This document shows positions 7,666 to 15,501 of a stretch of 32,851 nt of DNA, in pieces. The DNA comes from CAYLOP01 sp964385305. GTDB lineage: Bacteria > Chloroflexota > Anaerolineae > Anaerolineales > E44-bin32. The notes under the pieces were generated by a model that saw only the letters and a program-made list of their open reading frames with translations, made no database searches and was not told the origin of the DNA. Numbering within the stretch: position 1 is the stretch's first letter; every line of letters starts with the position of its first letter. The DNA is taken from assembly GCA_964385305.1 (NCBI GenBank), contig CAYLOP010000021.1, forward strand, positions 1 to 32,851, written 5' to 3'. Position numbers and translations under genes: made by a program.

Positions 7666-8513
7666 TCGACCACCAAGCACGTAGGAGGCTCAAATTGCGG
7701 ACCGATAAAGAGAAAAAATGGGATGGAAAAGTCGCCGTGATCACGGGTGCCTCAAGCGGGATCGGCGCCGCGACCGCCGAACGTCTGGCGCTCGGTGGTA
7801 TGCGGTTAGTACTCGTCGCACGACGGCACGAGCGATTGACGGCGGTGGCAGATGGGATCCGTGCTAGAGGTGGTCATGCTGATGTAATTGCAGCCGATCT
7901 CACCGTCGAAGACTGTCGCGAAGGGGTTTTCAATCTCGTTGAAGACAAATTTGGCGGCGCGGATGTACTAGTCAATAACGCGGGGTTCGGCTGGTACGGC
8001 TACTACACCGATATGGAATGGTCGACGGCCAAGGAGATGCTGCAGGTCAACATCGACGCTGTCGCTCACCTCACACGACTTTTCCTGCAAAAAATGAAAG
8101 AACAGAACGCGGGACACATTATCAATGTCGGTTCGATCGCGGGCAGCATTCCCAGCCAAGGTGTGGCGCTCTACAGCGCAACTAAGGCCTTTCTCGACGC
8201 GTTCACGACGGCATTATTCCGTGAACTGCGCGACACTGCTGTGCGCGTGAGCGTTGTTAGGCCTGGCCCTGTGATGACGGAATTCTTCCAGAAAGCGAGG
8301 AAGCGACCTGGTGGGAGAGCCGTTCCTGCGGAACGTTTCGCCGTTACTCCGGGGATCGTTGCCGAGAGGATCTGGGGTCTATTACAACACCCCAGGCGCG
8401 TCGCCACTATCCCATGGCTCTTAGGCCTCGCGCCGTGGGTCGAAGCATCCATGGGATGGTTGATGGATCTTATCGGTCCTTTGCTACTGCGCTCGCAGGT
8501 ACCTGAGATCTGA
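7662..8513 (+). CDS. Classical short-chain dehydrogenase/reductase
   Basis: 283 residues from ATG 7662. Classical SDR: cofactor motif TGASSGIGAA, NNAG, Ser in NVGSIAGS and catalytic YSATK are all intact. A positively charged patch after strand 2 (VARRHERL) suggests NADP(H). The C-terminal extension after PGPVMTEF is hydrophobic near the end (WLMDLIGPLLL), as in membrane-associated lipid or steroid dehydrogenases. The start is uncertain: ATG 7662 overlaps the preceding stop, but a perfect AGGAGG at 7683-7688 sits six bases before an in-frame TTG at 7695 (272 residues, still upstream of the Rossmann motif). It is last in the TetR operon. Confidence 0.92.
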   Translation: MIDHQARRRLKLRTDKEKKWDGKVAVITGASSGIGAATAERLALGGMRLVLVARRHERLTAVADGIRARGGHADVIAADLTVEDCREGVFNLVEDKFGGADVLVNNAGFGWYGYYTDMEWSTAKEMLQVNIDAVAHLTRLFLQKMKEQNAGHIINVGSIAGSIPSQGVALYSATKAFLDAFTTALFRELRDTAVRVSVVRPGPVMTEFFQKARKRPGGRAVPAERFAVTPGIVAERIWGLLQHPRRVATIPWLLGLAPWVEASMGWLMDLIGPLLLRSQVPEI

Positions 8514-8562
8514 GACGGGGCGATTTCCCATTAAGTTGCAAGCGATCGACGACATAGAATGA

Positions 8563-8620
8563 ATCACCCGGGATGCAGCGACCCCGGGTGATAAGATTGG
8601 GGCGACACAGGTCGCCCTGT
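8563..8620. terminator. Tandem hairpins between convergent genes
   Basis: Two perfect hairpins lie between the SDR and DoxX genes. The first has 10-bp arms, ATCACCCGGG (8563-8572) and CCCGGGTGAT (8583-8592). The second has 7-bp arms, GGGCGAC (8600-8606) and GTCGCCC (8611-8617), with loop ACAG, followed on the plus strand by a weak U-rich stretch (TGTTTGAT). The position between convergent stops supports a bidirectional terminator, although neither U-tract is strong. Confidence 0.6.
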
Positions 8621-8652
8621 TTGATAGATCCCCCTGATTTAATCCCCCTAAA

Positions 8653-9258
8653 TTAATCCGCGGCAGAACCGAACTCCGGTTCAGCCGTACCTCGCCAGAC
8701 ACCCTCGGGCGCCCTGATCATCCAAGGCGTACCGACCCAGGGCAGAAGGAAATAATCGGCCCCGATGTAGCCGGACACCTTCCAGGCGAGAATCAATCCG
8801 AGTGCGATCACAAAAAGAACAGGGTTGGTGCTCGCTGATCCAGCAAGCATGAAGTTCCAGTTCATGAACGCGCCAAAGAACGCGGCGATCCCCGTGAATG
8901 CGCCCAGGATGAGCGCTATCCCGATCAACATTTCACCATAGGCAATCAATTTCCCAAACCATGCATATGCTTCCACATCGAGCAGCGATTGTATGAATAC
9001 ACGATACCAGTCGAAAGAAATCGGCGGTCGCCCCGCCTCCGGGATCTGCACCGCATTCATCCAGAAACCTTTCAGCGCCTCACCACCAGAAACCCAGGCC
9101 GGATTGCCAACTTTGTGCGACGCGGCATTGATCCAGCTGTAACCAAGCCACAGACGTGGCAGGAGCCAGATAAAGCCAGCCCACTTGCTATTGAAAAGCT
9201 TCTGCACAAAGGGCGGATCCTTAATTACTTTTCCTCTATGTACGAACATGGAAGACAT
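8653..9258 (-). CDS. DoxX/DoxD-family membrane protein
   Basis: 201-residue integral membrane protein with about four hydrophobic helices. It starts the core with WAGFIWLLPRLWLGYSWINAASHKV and continues with YGEMLIGIALILGAFTGIAAFFGAFMNWNFMLAG and VLFVIALGLILAWKVSGYIGADYFLLP, the typical DoxX/TQO-small-subunit layout. DoxD is part of thiosulfate:quinone oxidoreductase in Acidianus, while most DoxX homologues have no assigned reaction. ATG 9258 is chosen because AGGAGG precedes it by five bases (minus strand). An upstream start would add 18 non-conserved residues. It is a single gene with its own AT-rich promoter. Confidence 0.88.
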   Translation of the reverse strand: MSSMFVHRGKVIKDPPFVQKLFNSKWAGFIWLLPRLWLGYSWINAASHKVGNPAWVSGGEALKGFWMNAVQIPEAGRPPISFDWYRVFIQSLLDVEAYAWFGKLIAYGEMLIGIALILGAFTGIAAFFGAFMNWNFMLAGSASTNPVLFVIALGLILAWKVSGYIGADYFLLPWVGTPWMIRAPEGVWRGTAEPEFGSAAD

Positions 9259-9302
9259 CACAACCTCCTCACACGCATTTCTTCCTTTGTTACGCAGCCT
9301 AT

Positions 9303-9331
9303 ATATTATCATAATTGATATAAATATGCAA
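9303..9331 (-). promoter_or_regulatory. Promoter of the DoxX gene
   Basis: On the minus strand, TTGCAT (9331-9326), 17 bp, then TAATAT (9308-9303), inside a very AT-rich patch (about 9300-9348). It predicts a leader of about 38 nt before the strong ribosome site of the DoxX gene. An overlapping GATAAT is also possible. Confidence 0.45.
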
Positions 9332-9604
9332 TATATAATAAATATTACGCTTGGATCACCCTAGCTTCAAATCGGACACGTTTTAACGTCTCAGGCGGAG
9401 GTTTCATCCAAAGGGCGCAAGGATCGACAGACCTGTAGGGCTGCTGTAAGGTTCACGCTGAAGTTTTTCTGCTATCGTGAGCGTAATAAGAGGAAAATAA
9501 GTTCAGATCTCCGCGCCGCTACTTGAACAGCGCGGAAGAATCGAGTCTTTTGAACCTTCCTGGTTAAACATACGCCAAGAGGCCTAGAATGTTGGAGGGA
9601 TTCG
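9332..9604. other. Intergenic between DoxX and the small gene
   Basis: No gene seen. It contains a 7-bp perfect hairpin, TCCGCGC (9510-9516) and GCGCGGA (9530-9536), and a TAGAAT -10-like box at 9585-9590 shortly before the next ribosome site, without a good -35 partner. Confidence 0.35.
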
Positions 9605-9796
9605 ATGGAAGTGCATATCACAGATGAGGATATACTCACCTTCATCCGACGCAATTGGTGGGACTATCCCAGCCAGATCAGGCTCATGCAAGACACCATT
9701 CAATCGCTTTGGCCGGAAGGACCACCCACGGGTGGACATGAGCGTGTTGTAAAACTCTGCTTGGAAGAAAGCCTGCATCGCCCTGCCGTGGGATAA
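9605..9796 (+). CDS. Small orphan protein of 63 residues
   Basis: A short frame (MEVHITDEDILTFIRRNWWDYPSQIR...) rich in Trp and charged residues, with no family I recognise and no membrane segment or Cys motif. Support for a real gene: a GGAGGG ribosome site 5-6 bases before the ATG, and a proper intrinsic terminator 44 bp after the stop (9840-9866) that no other gene explains. It could be a small helical regulator or an accessory peptide; function unknown. A minus-strand frame through the same DNA has no ribosome site and is not preferred. Confidence 0.45.
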   Translation: MEVHITDEDILTFIRRNWWDYPSQIRLMQDTIQSLWPEGPPTGGHERVVKLCLEESLHRPAVG

Positions 9797-9839
9797 TTGC
9801 GTCCGATCGACAAACGGATTCCAAAACTGGCACCGAAAG

Positions 9840-9866
9840 AACCGGCATCCCGCCGGTTTTTCCTTT
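9840..9866 (+). terminator. Rho-independent terminator after the 63-residue gene
   Basis: Perfect 7-bp stem AACCGGC (9840-9846) and GCCGGTT (9852-9858) with loop ATCCC. The arm runs straight into a T-rich tract (TTTTT then CCTTTTCC). It ends whatever is transcribed from about 9.6 kb and isolates the flavoprotein pair downstream. Confidence 0.75.
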
Positions 9867-10068
9867 TCCTCTGTCAAACGGATTGCATCCACATCCATCC
9901 GCCCACATTGGAGCGCAGCTCTCCAAGACCTCTGTTGCCCCGGTCCCAGATCTTTCCTTGGCAGTACGATTATCCATCTCTACAAGCAAGGTCGTATACA
10001 AAGCTTTTCCCATGAGTACGTAGCCCTTACCGGGACCAAGCAGGCGCTTTCCTTCGTACTCTTCTCTC

Positions 10069-10077
10069 TGATATGAT
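10069..10077 (+). promoter_or_regulatory. Extended -10 element before the flavoprotein pair
   Basis: TGATATGAT carries the TGn extension plus a 5/6 -10 (TATGAT, 10072-10077). No good -35 is visible, as is usual for extended -10 promoters. The start would be about 10084, leaving a very short leader that begins at the AAGGAGG ribosome site. Confidence 0.35.
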
Positions 10078-10095
10078 GTACCACAAGGAGGAATC

Positions 10096-11388
10096 GTGAG
10101 CCTGAACTTGTTGGATGGCGATCAAGTTTGCATCGTGGGTGGCGGCCCGGCGGGAAGCTTTGCGGCGATACACCTCCTATCCATGGCGCGCCTTCGAGGC
10201 CTCCGCCTGAGGGTGCTCATCTTCGAGCCACGCACATTTTCGAAAGCAGGCCCTGCGGGCTGCAATCGATGTGCCGGTGTACTCTCGACTCGCCTGCTCC
10301 ACGGACTGGAATCTCTGGGCCTTGAGCTTCCTCAAGAAGTCGTTCAAGCACATATCCGAGCGTATACAGCACACCTCAACGGTAAATCTCTACGGATTGA
10401 ACAACCCGATCCACAGCGGAAAATCATCACCGTATACCGCGGTGGAGGACCGCGCGTCCTGCACGGTGAGAAGCCGGGCAGTTTCGATGATTTCTTGCTT
10501 TCCCAAGCCCGCCTGTGCGGGGCGGAGCACATCCCCAGCCGTGTACGTCTTGTCACTCACGAGGATCATCCCATCGTCCATACCGCCAGCGAGCGCTATG
10601 ATGCTCATTTGCTGGTTCTAGCTTCCGGCGTGAATAGCCGAGCCCCGCTCGAACCTCGATTCGGCTACAAGCCCCCCAGGACAGCCGTCATGGCGCAAGA
10701 CGAGATCATTCGGCCGACCGATTGGCCTAAGGATGAAGTCAATGTGTATTTCAACGCCCCCCCTGGCCTCACCTTCGGGGCGGTCATCCCTAAAGGGCGA
10801 TACTTGAACATTTCCTTGTTGGGGAGGGGATTGACTACCGATTCCATTGGCGACTTTTTCGACGCCCAAAGCCTCTCGGTAAAGATGTCCAAGCAACCTG
10901 AGAGTCTATGCGGCTGCACGCCTCGGATTGCCATCCGCCCTGTGCAGCGTTACTATGGAACACGTTGGGTGGCCGTCGGTGACGCTGCTGTGACTCGCCT
11001 CTACAAAGACGGCATCGGCTCAGCATTTTTCACCGCCCGAGCCGCAATGCAAAGCGCTGTTAATCGCGGCATTTCACGGCGAGATTTCCAGGCTGGCTAC
11101 ACACCCCTTTTTCAGCAAATCTCGCAAGACAACCGTTATGGGGAAATACTCTTCCGCCAGTGGGCGATCGTCACACGCACACCTTCCCTGCTACAAGCGT
11201 GGACGAACGCTTTGCATGTTGAATCCACTTGGCCGCCTGCGCGTAGAGTCCACGCCCGCATTATGTGGGGTATTTTCAGCGGTGATGAGCCCTACCGTAC
11301 GCTCTTTTGGCTCACCTTGAGCCGATCAGCGATACAAGGCATCTGGCGGGGCTACCGAGGACTTGCTTCGGAGATGAATTCCGCATGA
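10096..11388 (+). CDS. Geranylgeranyl-reductase-family FAD oxidoreductase (first of pair)
   Basis: 430 residues. N-terminal FAD-binding Rossmann motif VCIVGGGPAGSFAAIHLL, an NRCAGVLS segment (about residues 57-64) in the position of the conserved Cys motif of geranylgeranyl reductases, a central substrate-binding region, and VGDAAVTRLYKDGIGSAFFTARAA (about 296-319), the second FAD motif. The family (GGR, ChlP, archaeal digeranylgeranylglycerophospholipid reductase) saturates isoprenoid double bonds using FADH2; other members act on other polyprenoids. GTG start with AAGGAGG six bases upstream. The stop overlaps the start of a paralogue, so the two are probably made together. Confidence 0.85.
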   Translation: MSLNLLDGDQVCIVGGGPAGSFAAIHLLSMARLRGLRLRVLIFEPRTFSKAGPAGCNRCAGVLSTRLLHGLESLGLELPQEVVQAHIRAYTAHLNGKSLRIEQPDPQRKIITVYRGGGPRVLHGEKPGSFDDFLLSQARLCGAEHIPSRVRLVTHEDHPIVHTASERYDAHLLVLASGVNSRAPLEPRFGYKPPRTAVMAQDEIIRPTDWPKDEVNVYFNAPPGLTFGAVIPKGRYLNISLLGRGLTTDSIGDFFDAQSLSVKMSKQPESLCGCTPRIAIRPVQRYYGTRWVAVGDAAVTRLYKDGIGSAFFTARAAMQSAVNRGISRRDFQAGYTPLFQQISQDNRYGEILFRQWAIVTRTPSLLQAWTNALHVESTWPPARRVHARIMWGIFSGDEPYRTLFWLTLSRSAIQGIWRGYRGLASEMNSA

Positions 11389-12683
11389 GCACAACAGGTC
11401 CACTTCCAAATCGAAGCAAGGTTGTCATCCTGGGGGGCGGACCCGCAGGTACTGCCTGTGGTATCGCACTCCAGCGCCTGGCACGGCAGAGGGACCGCCA
11501 GATCCAGATCACGATCGTGGAAGGGAAGGAGTTTGCTGGAGAGCGTCATTACAATCAGTGCGTCGGAGTGCTTTCCCCTCCGCTCACCGCGCTGATGGAA
11601 GAGGAACTTGGTGTTCCTTTCCCCCAACACCTCTCGCGCAGGGAGATTCATGGCTACGTCCTCCATACCGATCGAGAACAGATCACCCTTGAAGGCGATG
11701 ATCCGCCCTCCCTAGCTTTACGACGTGTCCAATTCGACGCCTATATGCTCGGTGCCGCCAAGGATCGTGGAGTGCAGGTTCTCCCTGCCCGCGCAGTTGA
11801 CCTGGAATTCCACGATGATGGCGTTATCGTTTACACCGAAAGCACGCCGCTGCAAGCCGATGTCGTCGTGGGCGCCTTCGGCCTCGATGAAGGCAGCGCA
11901 GCGATGTTTGCTCGCCACTCGGCATACCGCCCGCCATACGCGCTGAGCTCCGTTGTAACGAAATTCCACCCTGGCGATGCGGCGATGAACTCGTTTGGCT
12001 CCTATATCCACGCTTTCCTCCCGCACCATTCAGAGATCGAGTTCGGCGGGATCACACCAAAGGGGAATCATCTCACGATCAACATCGCCGGAAAATACGT
12101 TGATACGAAGTTGATGGAATCCTTCCTCCAGCTTCCTGAGGTCATGAAAGTCCTGCCTGGGATCGACCGCGCAAGATTGATGAACCCCATGGATTTACGT
12201 TTCTTCAAAGGGCGCTTCCCTAGCTCACTCGCCCATGGCTATTACGGGGACCGGTATGTCATGATCGGGGACGCCGCCGGACTTGTGCGCGCATTCAAGG
12301 GGAAAGGGGTCAATTCTGCTATCATAACGGGCATTCGAGCCGCACACACCATCATACTATCTGGGATCTCCGCACGCGCCTTCGATGCCGATTACCGACG
12401 CGCCAATCAGGACATCATCGGCGACTTGCCCTTCGGGCAGATGATGCGGTTCATCACGATAACCTTTTCACGCTGGGGTTTCCTGGATCCCATTCTCCGA
12501 AGCGCACATCATGTGGAAGATTTGCATCTCGCGCTCTTCAACGCCGTATCCGGCCACGCCCCCTACCGTGAGATATTTGCGCTCAGTTTAAAACCACAGA
12601 GCCTACTGGGCATGCTGCGAGAAATGATCAGGCCCTCAACACCGCCCGAGCATGAGCGCCGCAGCAACGGTGACGACGCATGA
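11385..12683 (+). CDS. Geranylgeranyl-reductase-family FAD oxidoreductase (second of pair)
   Basis: 432 residues, paralogous to the preceding gene over its whole length: VVILGGGPAGTACGIAL FAD site, NQCVGVLS Cys segment, VMIGDAAGLVRAFKGKGVNSAI FAD motif, and the same C-terminal block (GHAPYREIFALSLKPQSLLGML here, GDEPYRTLFWLTLSRSAIQGIW in the first copy). It probably reduces an isoprenoid-like lipid with FADH2. ATG 11385 overlaps the upstream stop (ATGA). A longer frame from 11307 would sit inside the first gene and is rejected. The two proteins have clearly diverged, so this is an old duplication with possible division of labour or a heterodimer. Confidence 0.87.
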   Translation: MSTTGPLPNRSKVVILGGGPAGTACGIALQRLARQRDRQIQITIVEGKEFAGERHYNQCVGVLSPPLTALMEEELGVPFPQHLSRREIHGYVLHTDREQITLEGDDPPSLALRRVQFDAYMLGAAKDRGVQVLPARAVDLEFHDDGVIVYTESTPLQADVVVGAFGLDEGSAAMFARHSAYRPPYALSSVVTKFHPGDAAMNSFGSYIHAFLPHHSEIEFGGITPKGNHLTINIAGKYVDTKLMESFLQLPEVMKVLPGIDRARLMNPMDLRFFKGRFPSSLAHGYYGDRYVMIGDAAGLVRAFKGKGVNSAIITGIRAAHTIILSGISARAFDADYRRANQDIIGDLPFGQMMRFITITFSRWGFLDPILRSAHHVEDLHLALFNAVSGHAPYREIFALSLKPQSLLGMLREMIRPSTPPEHERRSNGDDA

Positions 12684-12747
12684 GAGTGCGTCTTGGAGTA
12701 TGGCTCTCGCAGAGACATCCCAACGCAAACCCTATGCTGTAATATAC

Positions 12748-13563
12748 TCATCTGTCTTCCCGGAGACCTGCGAGCTGATCCGCCTCTTCTACGGGGACTG
12801 TGACCAGCTCTCCCGTCTCAGCGATGCTTTGGATCCGCGCGATCGCTTCTAGGGTGATCCCAATACGTTGAAGCCAAAGATCCCAGCCCCCCTCGGGAAT
12901 GCGACCGTCCGGAAAGGTTTTCTCAACGCGATAGTTCTGTCGGTAGACTTCCATGTCGGGATGCATTTTTAAGACAAAACGCGTCGCGTTGTGCGCATCT
13001 GGGCTGGTGAGCGTGGCGATGCGATCCGCGAGCTTTGCCATCCTATTCCGCCTCTGCGCTTTGGCGTGAGCTGAAAGATCCGGCGAGGCCACCTCGTGAG
13101 CTAGAAGATCATGTTCAACAGTCCAACCGACGATGTAAGCCAACACCTCCATATAATTCGTTGAATCCCCCAAGATACGGATCGACTTCGCAATCCTCAG
13201 CCTGCCAGCGGGCCAGTAATGCGAATCCTTCAGATCGCGCTGAAAGACATGGGTGAGCTCATGGGCAACCAAAGCGATATGTGCGGGTCCCGCGATCTGC
13301 CCCTCGCCCATGTAATCTATATCGAGCACGATCTGTCCCCGCCAGGGTGTGGCGCCGCTGCCTGCAGTGTGCACAAAGAACACCCATACTTTGCGCGCTT
13401 CCATGAGGCGTTTCACATCGCCGCCTACGGGAGAGATCGGCTGCCCGGCACCATCCAACGCCGACATCGCCACCAAGCTAGGCGTGATCGGACCATTCTC
13501 GGGAAGTCCAACCGCCTGCAGACGTAGTGCGATCCCCTTCTTAAGATAAACCTTCCATGCCAT
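12748..13563 (-). CDS. Zincin-type putative metallopeptidase (HELTH)
   Basis: 271 residues, family not recognised. Residues 96-105 (IALVAHELTHVFQRD region) give a clear HExxH zinc site (H101, E102, H105), and a likely third ligand, E139, lies in the following YMEVLAYIVGW helix. There is no signal peptide or transmembrane helix, so it seems cytoplasmic. The N-terminal 90 residues contain a strand-rich region before the active-site helix. ATG 13563 has AGGAGA five to six bases upstream. It is the distal gene of a minus-strand set with a small membrane protein, an MBL-fold hydrolase and an M4-like peptidase. It converges with the flavoprotein pair. Peptidase activity is inferred from the motif only. 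Confidence 0.7.
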   Translation of the reverse strand: MAWKVYLKKGIALRLQAVGLPENGPITPSLVAMSALDGAGQPISPVGGDVKRLMEARKVWVFFVHTAGSGATPWRGQIVLDIDYMGEGQIAGPAHIALVAHELTHVFQRDLKDSHYWPAGRLRIAKSIRILGDSTNYMEVLAYIVGWTVEHDLLAHEVASPDLSAHAKAQRRNRMAKLADRIATLTSPDAHNATRFVLKMHPDMEVYRQNYRVEKTFPDGRIPEGGWDLWLQRIGITLEAIARIQSIAETGELVTVPVEEADQLAGLREDR

Positions 13564-13601
13564 CGCGCTCTCCTGAAGATAGGATCACCATAAAACCATT
13601 T

Positions 13602-13715
13602 GAGCGAATCACCAAGTTATCGCTCGATCTGCCCGGCGCCAAGGGCGCGACACTCAGCTAGCGCGCCCCTGCAAAGCGCCCAGGGTCACGCACGCTTCGG
13701 CCCTCTTGCCAGGGC
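13602..13715 (-). promoter_or_regulatory. Hairpin-rich leader before the HELTH gene
   Basis: Three perfect inverted repeats stand in the 219-bp spacer, in minus-strand order: GCCCT/AGGGC (13715-13700), GGGCGCG/CGCGCCC (13668-13643) and GAGCGA/TCGCTC (13625-13602). A consensus TATAAT lies just upstream on the minus strand (13759-13754), though without a good -35. Together they suggest a structured 5' leader of about 185 nt. Confidence 0.3.
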
Positions 13716-13782
13716 TACCAACCCAGTCGTGGTGTCACTTGGTTCGAGCAATGATTATACGGATGAAATACCAACGAGGCGG

Positions 13783-14055
13783 CTATTCGCCCATCCAGAC
13801 CCCGGCGGTTTCTTTGCCATAAACGATCATGCCGATGATGAAGTAGGCGAAAAAGCCCACTGCAAGCCCAATGGAATATGCGCCGAACAAGCGCTCGTTG
13901 TCAAACAACGTCATTATGGCGGCGCCGCCCACAACCCCGATGACCGTGGATAGATCCGACAGCGCTGCCGCGCCTTCCTTCCTCCGTAAGGTGCGGTATG
14001 TCACCCATCCCACAACGAGGCCAAATCCGATGGCACCAATTTCTGTCAAAGTCAT
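13783..14055 (-). CDS. Small membrane protein of 90 residues
   Basis: Predicted three short hydrophobic segments (about residues 5-20, 36-52, 58-76) separated by a basic loop (RTLRRKEG) and a short acidic stretch (DNER). It is rich in Gly with GxxxG-like packing (GFGLVVGWVTY, GVVGGAA, GLAVGFFAYFIIG). No known family is recognised. ATG 14055 is chosen over a longer frame because an AAAAAGGAGGGAGAT ribosome site directly precedes it. It lies between the MBL-fold hydrolase and the HELTH protein on the same strand, so it may anchor or transport for that set. Confidence 0.7.
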   Translation of the reverse strand: MTLTEIGAIGFGLVVGWVTYRTLRRKEGAAALSDLSTVIGVVGGAAIMTLFDNERLFGAYSIGLAVGFFAYFIIGMIVYGKETAGVWMGE

Positions 14056-14289
14056 ATCTCCCTCCTTTTTCTGTCGACAAGCAGGCAATCAGCGAACGCT
14101 CTTTCCCATCCAAGAAGTGTACTCATGAGACAGTTTCAGATCCACAGAGCCGTTCGGTGTGTATGCAAGACCGAGAAAGTTGCCTTTCTGTAGAAGGTGC
14201 ATGCGCATTCGATGGTGCGCTTCGCTAACCGCCTTATTTGCAGCGAACGATGCAATGAGTCGTTCCGCCGCCTCGCCCGCGCATCTTGC

Positions 14290-15501
14290 CTAACCCTCCT
14301 CCATATCCTCAAAGAATACATCGACAAATCCACCATCACCGGTCTCGGTATAAAGAACATGCATCTTGTCGCTACGACGTTGTTCAGACAGGGGATTTGG
14401 ATCGTACAGCAGGTTAAGAGTCGCCTGATCTGGTACGTTGTCGTAGGTATCCTCCCAGGTTGAAACCAAGACCGTTCGCGATCTGGCATCCTGCCGCTGG
14501 ACCGGTAAGACCTTATCCAGCAGGTCCGGATCCGGCGTCCCAGTGTGGCTTCCATGGTGACTGACCTTGAGAAAATGCACAGGTTGGAGTACGCACACCT
14601 TGTTCATCGTCTCCCAACTTCGCCGCTCCGCATCGCCTGCAAAAAGAAGTTTCCAACCACGCCATATCAAGCAAAAAACGACGCTTGTATTGTTAGCAGC
14701 CTTATCAATGGCAAGCAGATTCTCGACGTACCCTCGCCGCTGTTCGATCAACCGATAAAACGCCCCCGCGTCTACGCCGTGTGGCGGGGTCATTGCCACG
14801 AGTTCCGGACGCCTCCTCTTGTTTTCGCTTGGAGCTACGCCCAACGCCATCGGTCGAAATCGGCCGTAGTATTCAGAGGTGTCTTCCTCCGGTGCCCAGA
14901 TCTCAAACTGCGTTTCATGGAAGGGATGGCTACCCCCGATGTCGAACTCACGGTGGATATACGCGGTGTGTTCTGCCAGTCCTCGCAGGTAGCGGACGTT
15001 CTGTTTCGTGCTGCGTGGGTTGTTATTGATCATCAACGTTTCAATAGCAGCGCTGCTCATTTCCGGAGATGCTCGTAAAGAATTTCTTATCGTTGCGTAG
15101 GTTTCTTCCAAGGCTAGGTGCTTCTTCTTCGCATCCGGATGCTGCTCATAGTAATCTTCGGCTGCCGACGCGGTGAGCCATGCAAAGCGGGTGTTAAGCC
15201 TTTCTTGCAAGTCTTCATTTGGATAAAAAACCTTATCCGCGTACGGCAGTCCCTGTGTGTGGTCCATATGCTCATGCGTCAGGATGTAAAGATCGAGTGG
15301 CCGACCACCGAGCTCGGAGAGAATATCCTCCACAACAGGCTGAAACGCCTCATCCTGACCTCCCTCACCCAAAAGGACATTTCCCACATCGATGAGAATA
15401 TGGCGAGTCGTCACAACGCCGTCTTCGTCGCGATCAGGAACCGTTATGAGAAGCGCATCCCCAAATCGGACATTATAGGCACGTACACGCAGTTTATCCA
15501 T
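14290..15501 (-). CDS. MBL-fold metallo-hydrolase, ComEC/Rec2-C-like
   Basis: 403 residues of one metallo-beta-lactamase fold with an extended insert. HxHxDH zinc motif HEHMDH (residues 76-81), the bridging Asp in LLFAGDAE (D290) and the last His in LKVSHHGSHTGT (H315/H316). NNTSVVF (270-276) and the SHHGS motif are characteristic of the hydrolase domain of the DNA-uptake protein ComEC, but here there are no membrane helices and no competence domain. A helical insert (about 95-185) separates the zinc motifs. The substrate could be nucleic acid, nucleotide or another ester. Its start overlaps the upstream peptidase stop by 8 nt, so the two are translationally coupled. Confidence 0.87.
   Translation of the reverse strand: MDKLRVRAYNVRFGDALLITVPDRDEDGVVTTRHILIDVGNVLLGEGGQDEAFQPVVEDILSELGGRPLDLYILTHEHMDHTQGLPYADKVFYPNEDLQERLNTRFAWLTASAAEDYYEQHPDAKKKHLALEETYATIRNSLRASPEMSSAAIETLMINNNPRSTKQNVRYLRGLAEHTAYIHREFDIGGSHPFHETQFEIWAPEEDTSEYYGRFRPMALGVAPSENKRRRPELVAMTPPHGVDAGAFYRLIEQRRGYVENLLAIDKAANNTSVVFCLIWRGWKLLFAGDAERRSWETMNKVCVLQPVHFLKVSHHGSHTGTPDPDLLDKVLPVQRQDARSRTVLVSTWEDTYDNVPDQATLNLLYDPNPLSEQRRSDKMHVLYTETGDGGFVDVFFEDMEEG

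Noticed and set aside
14136..14555. Minus-strand frame of 139 codons overlapping the end of the MBL gene
   Set aside because: Out-of-frame shadow, basic and low in structure, no ribosome site.
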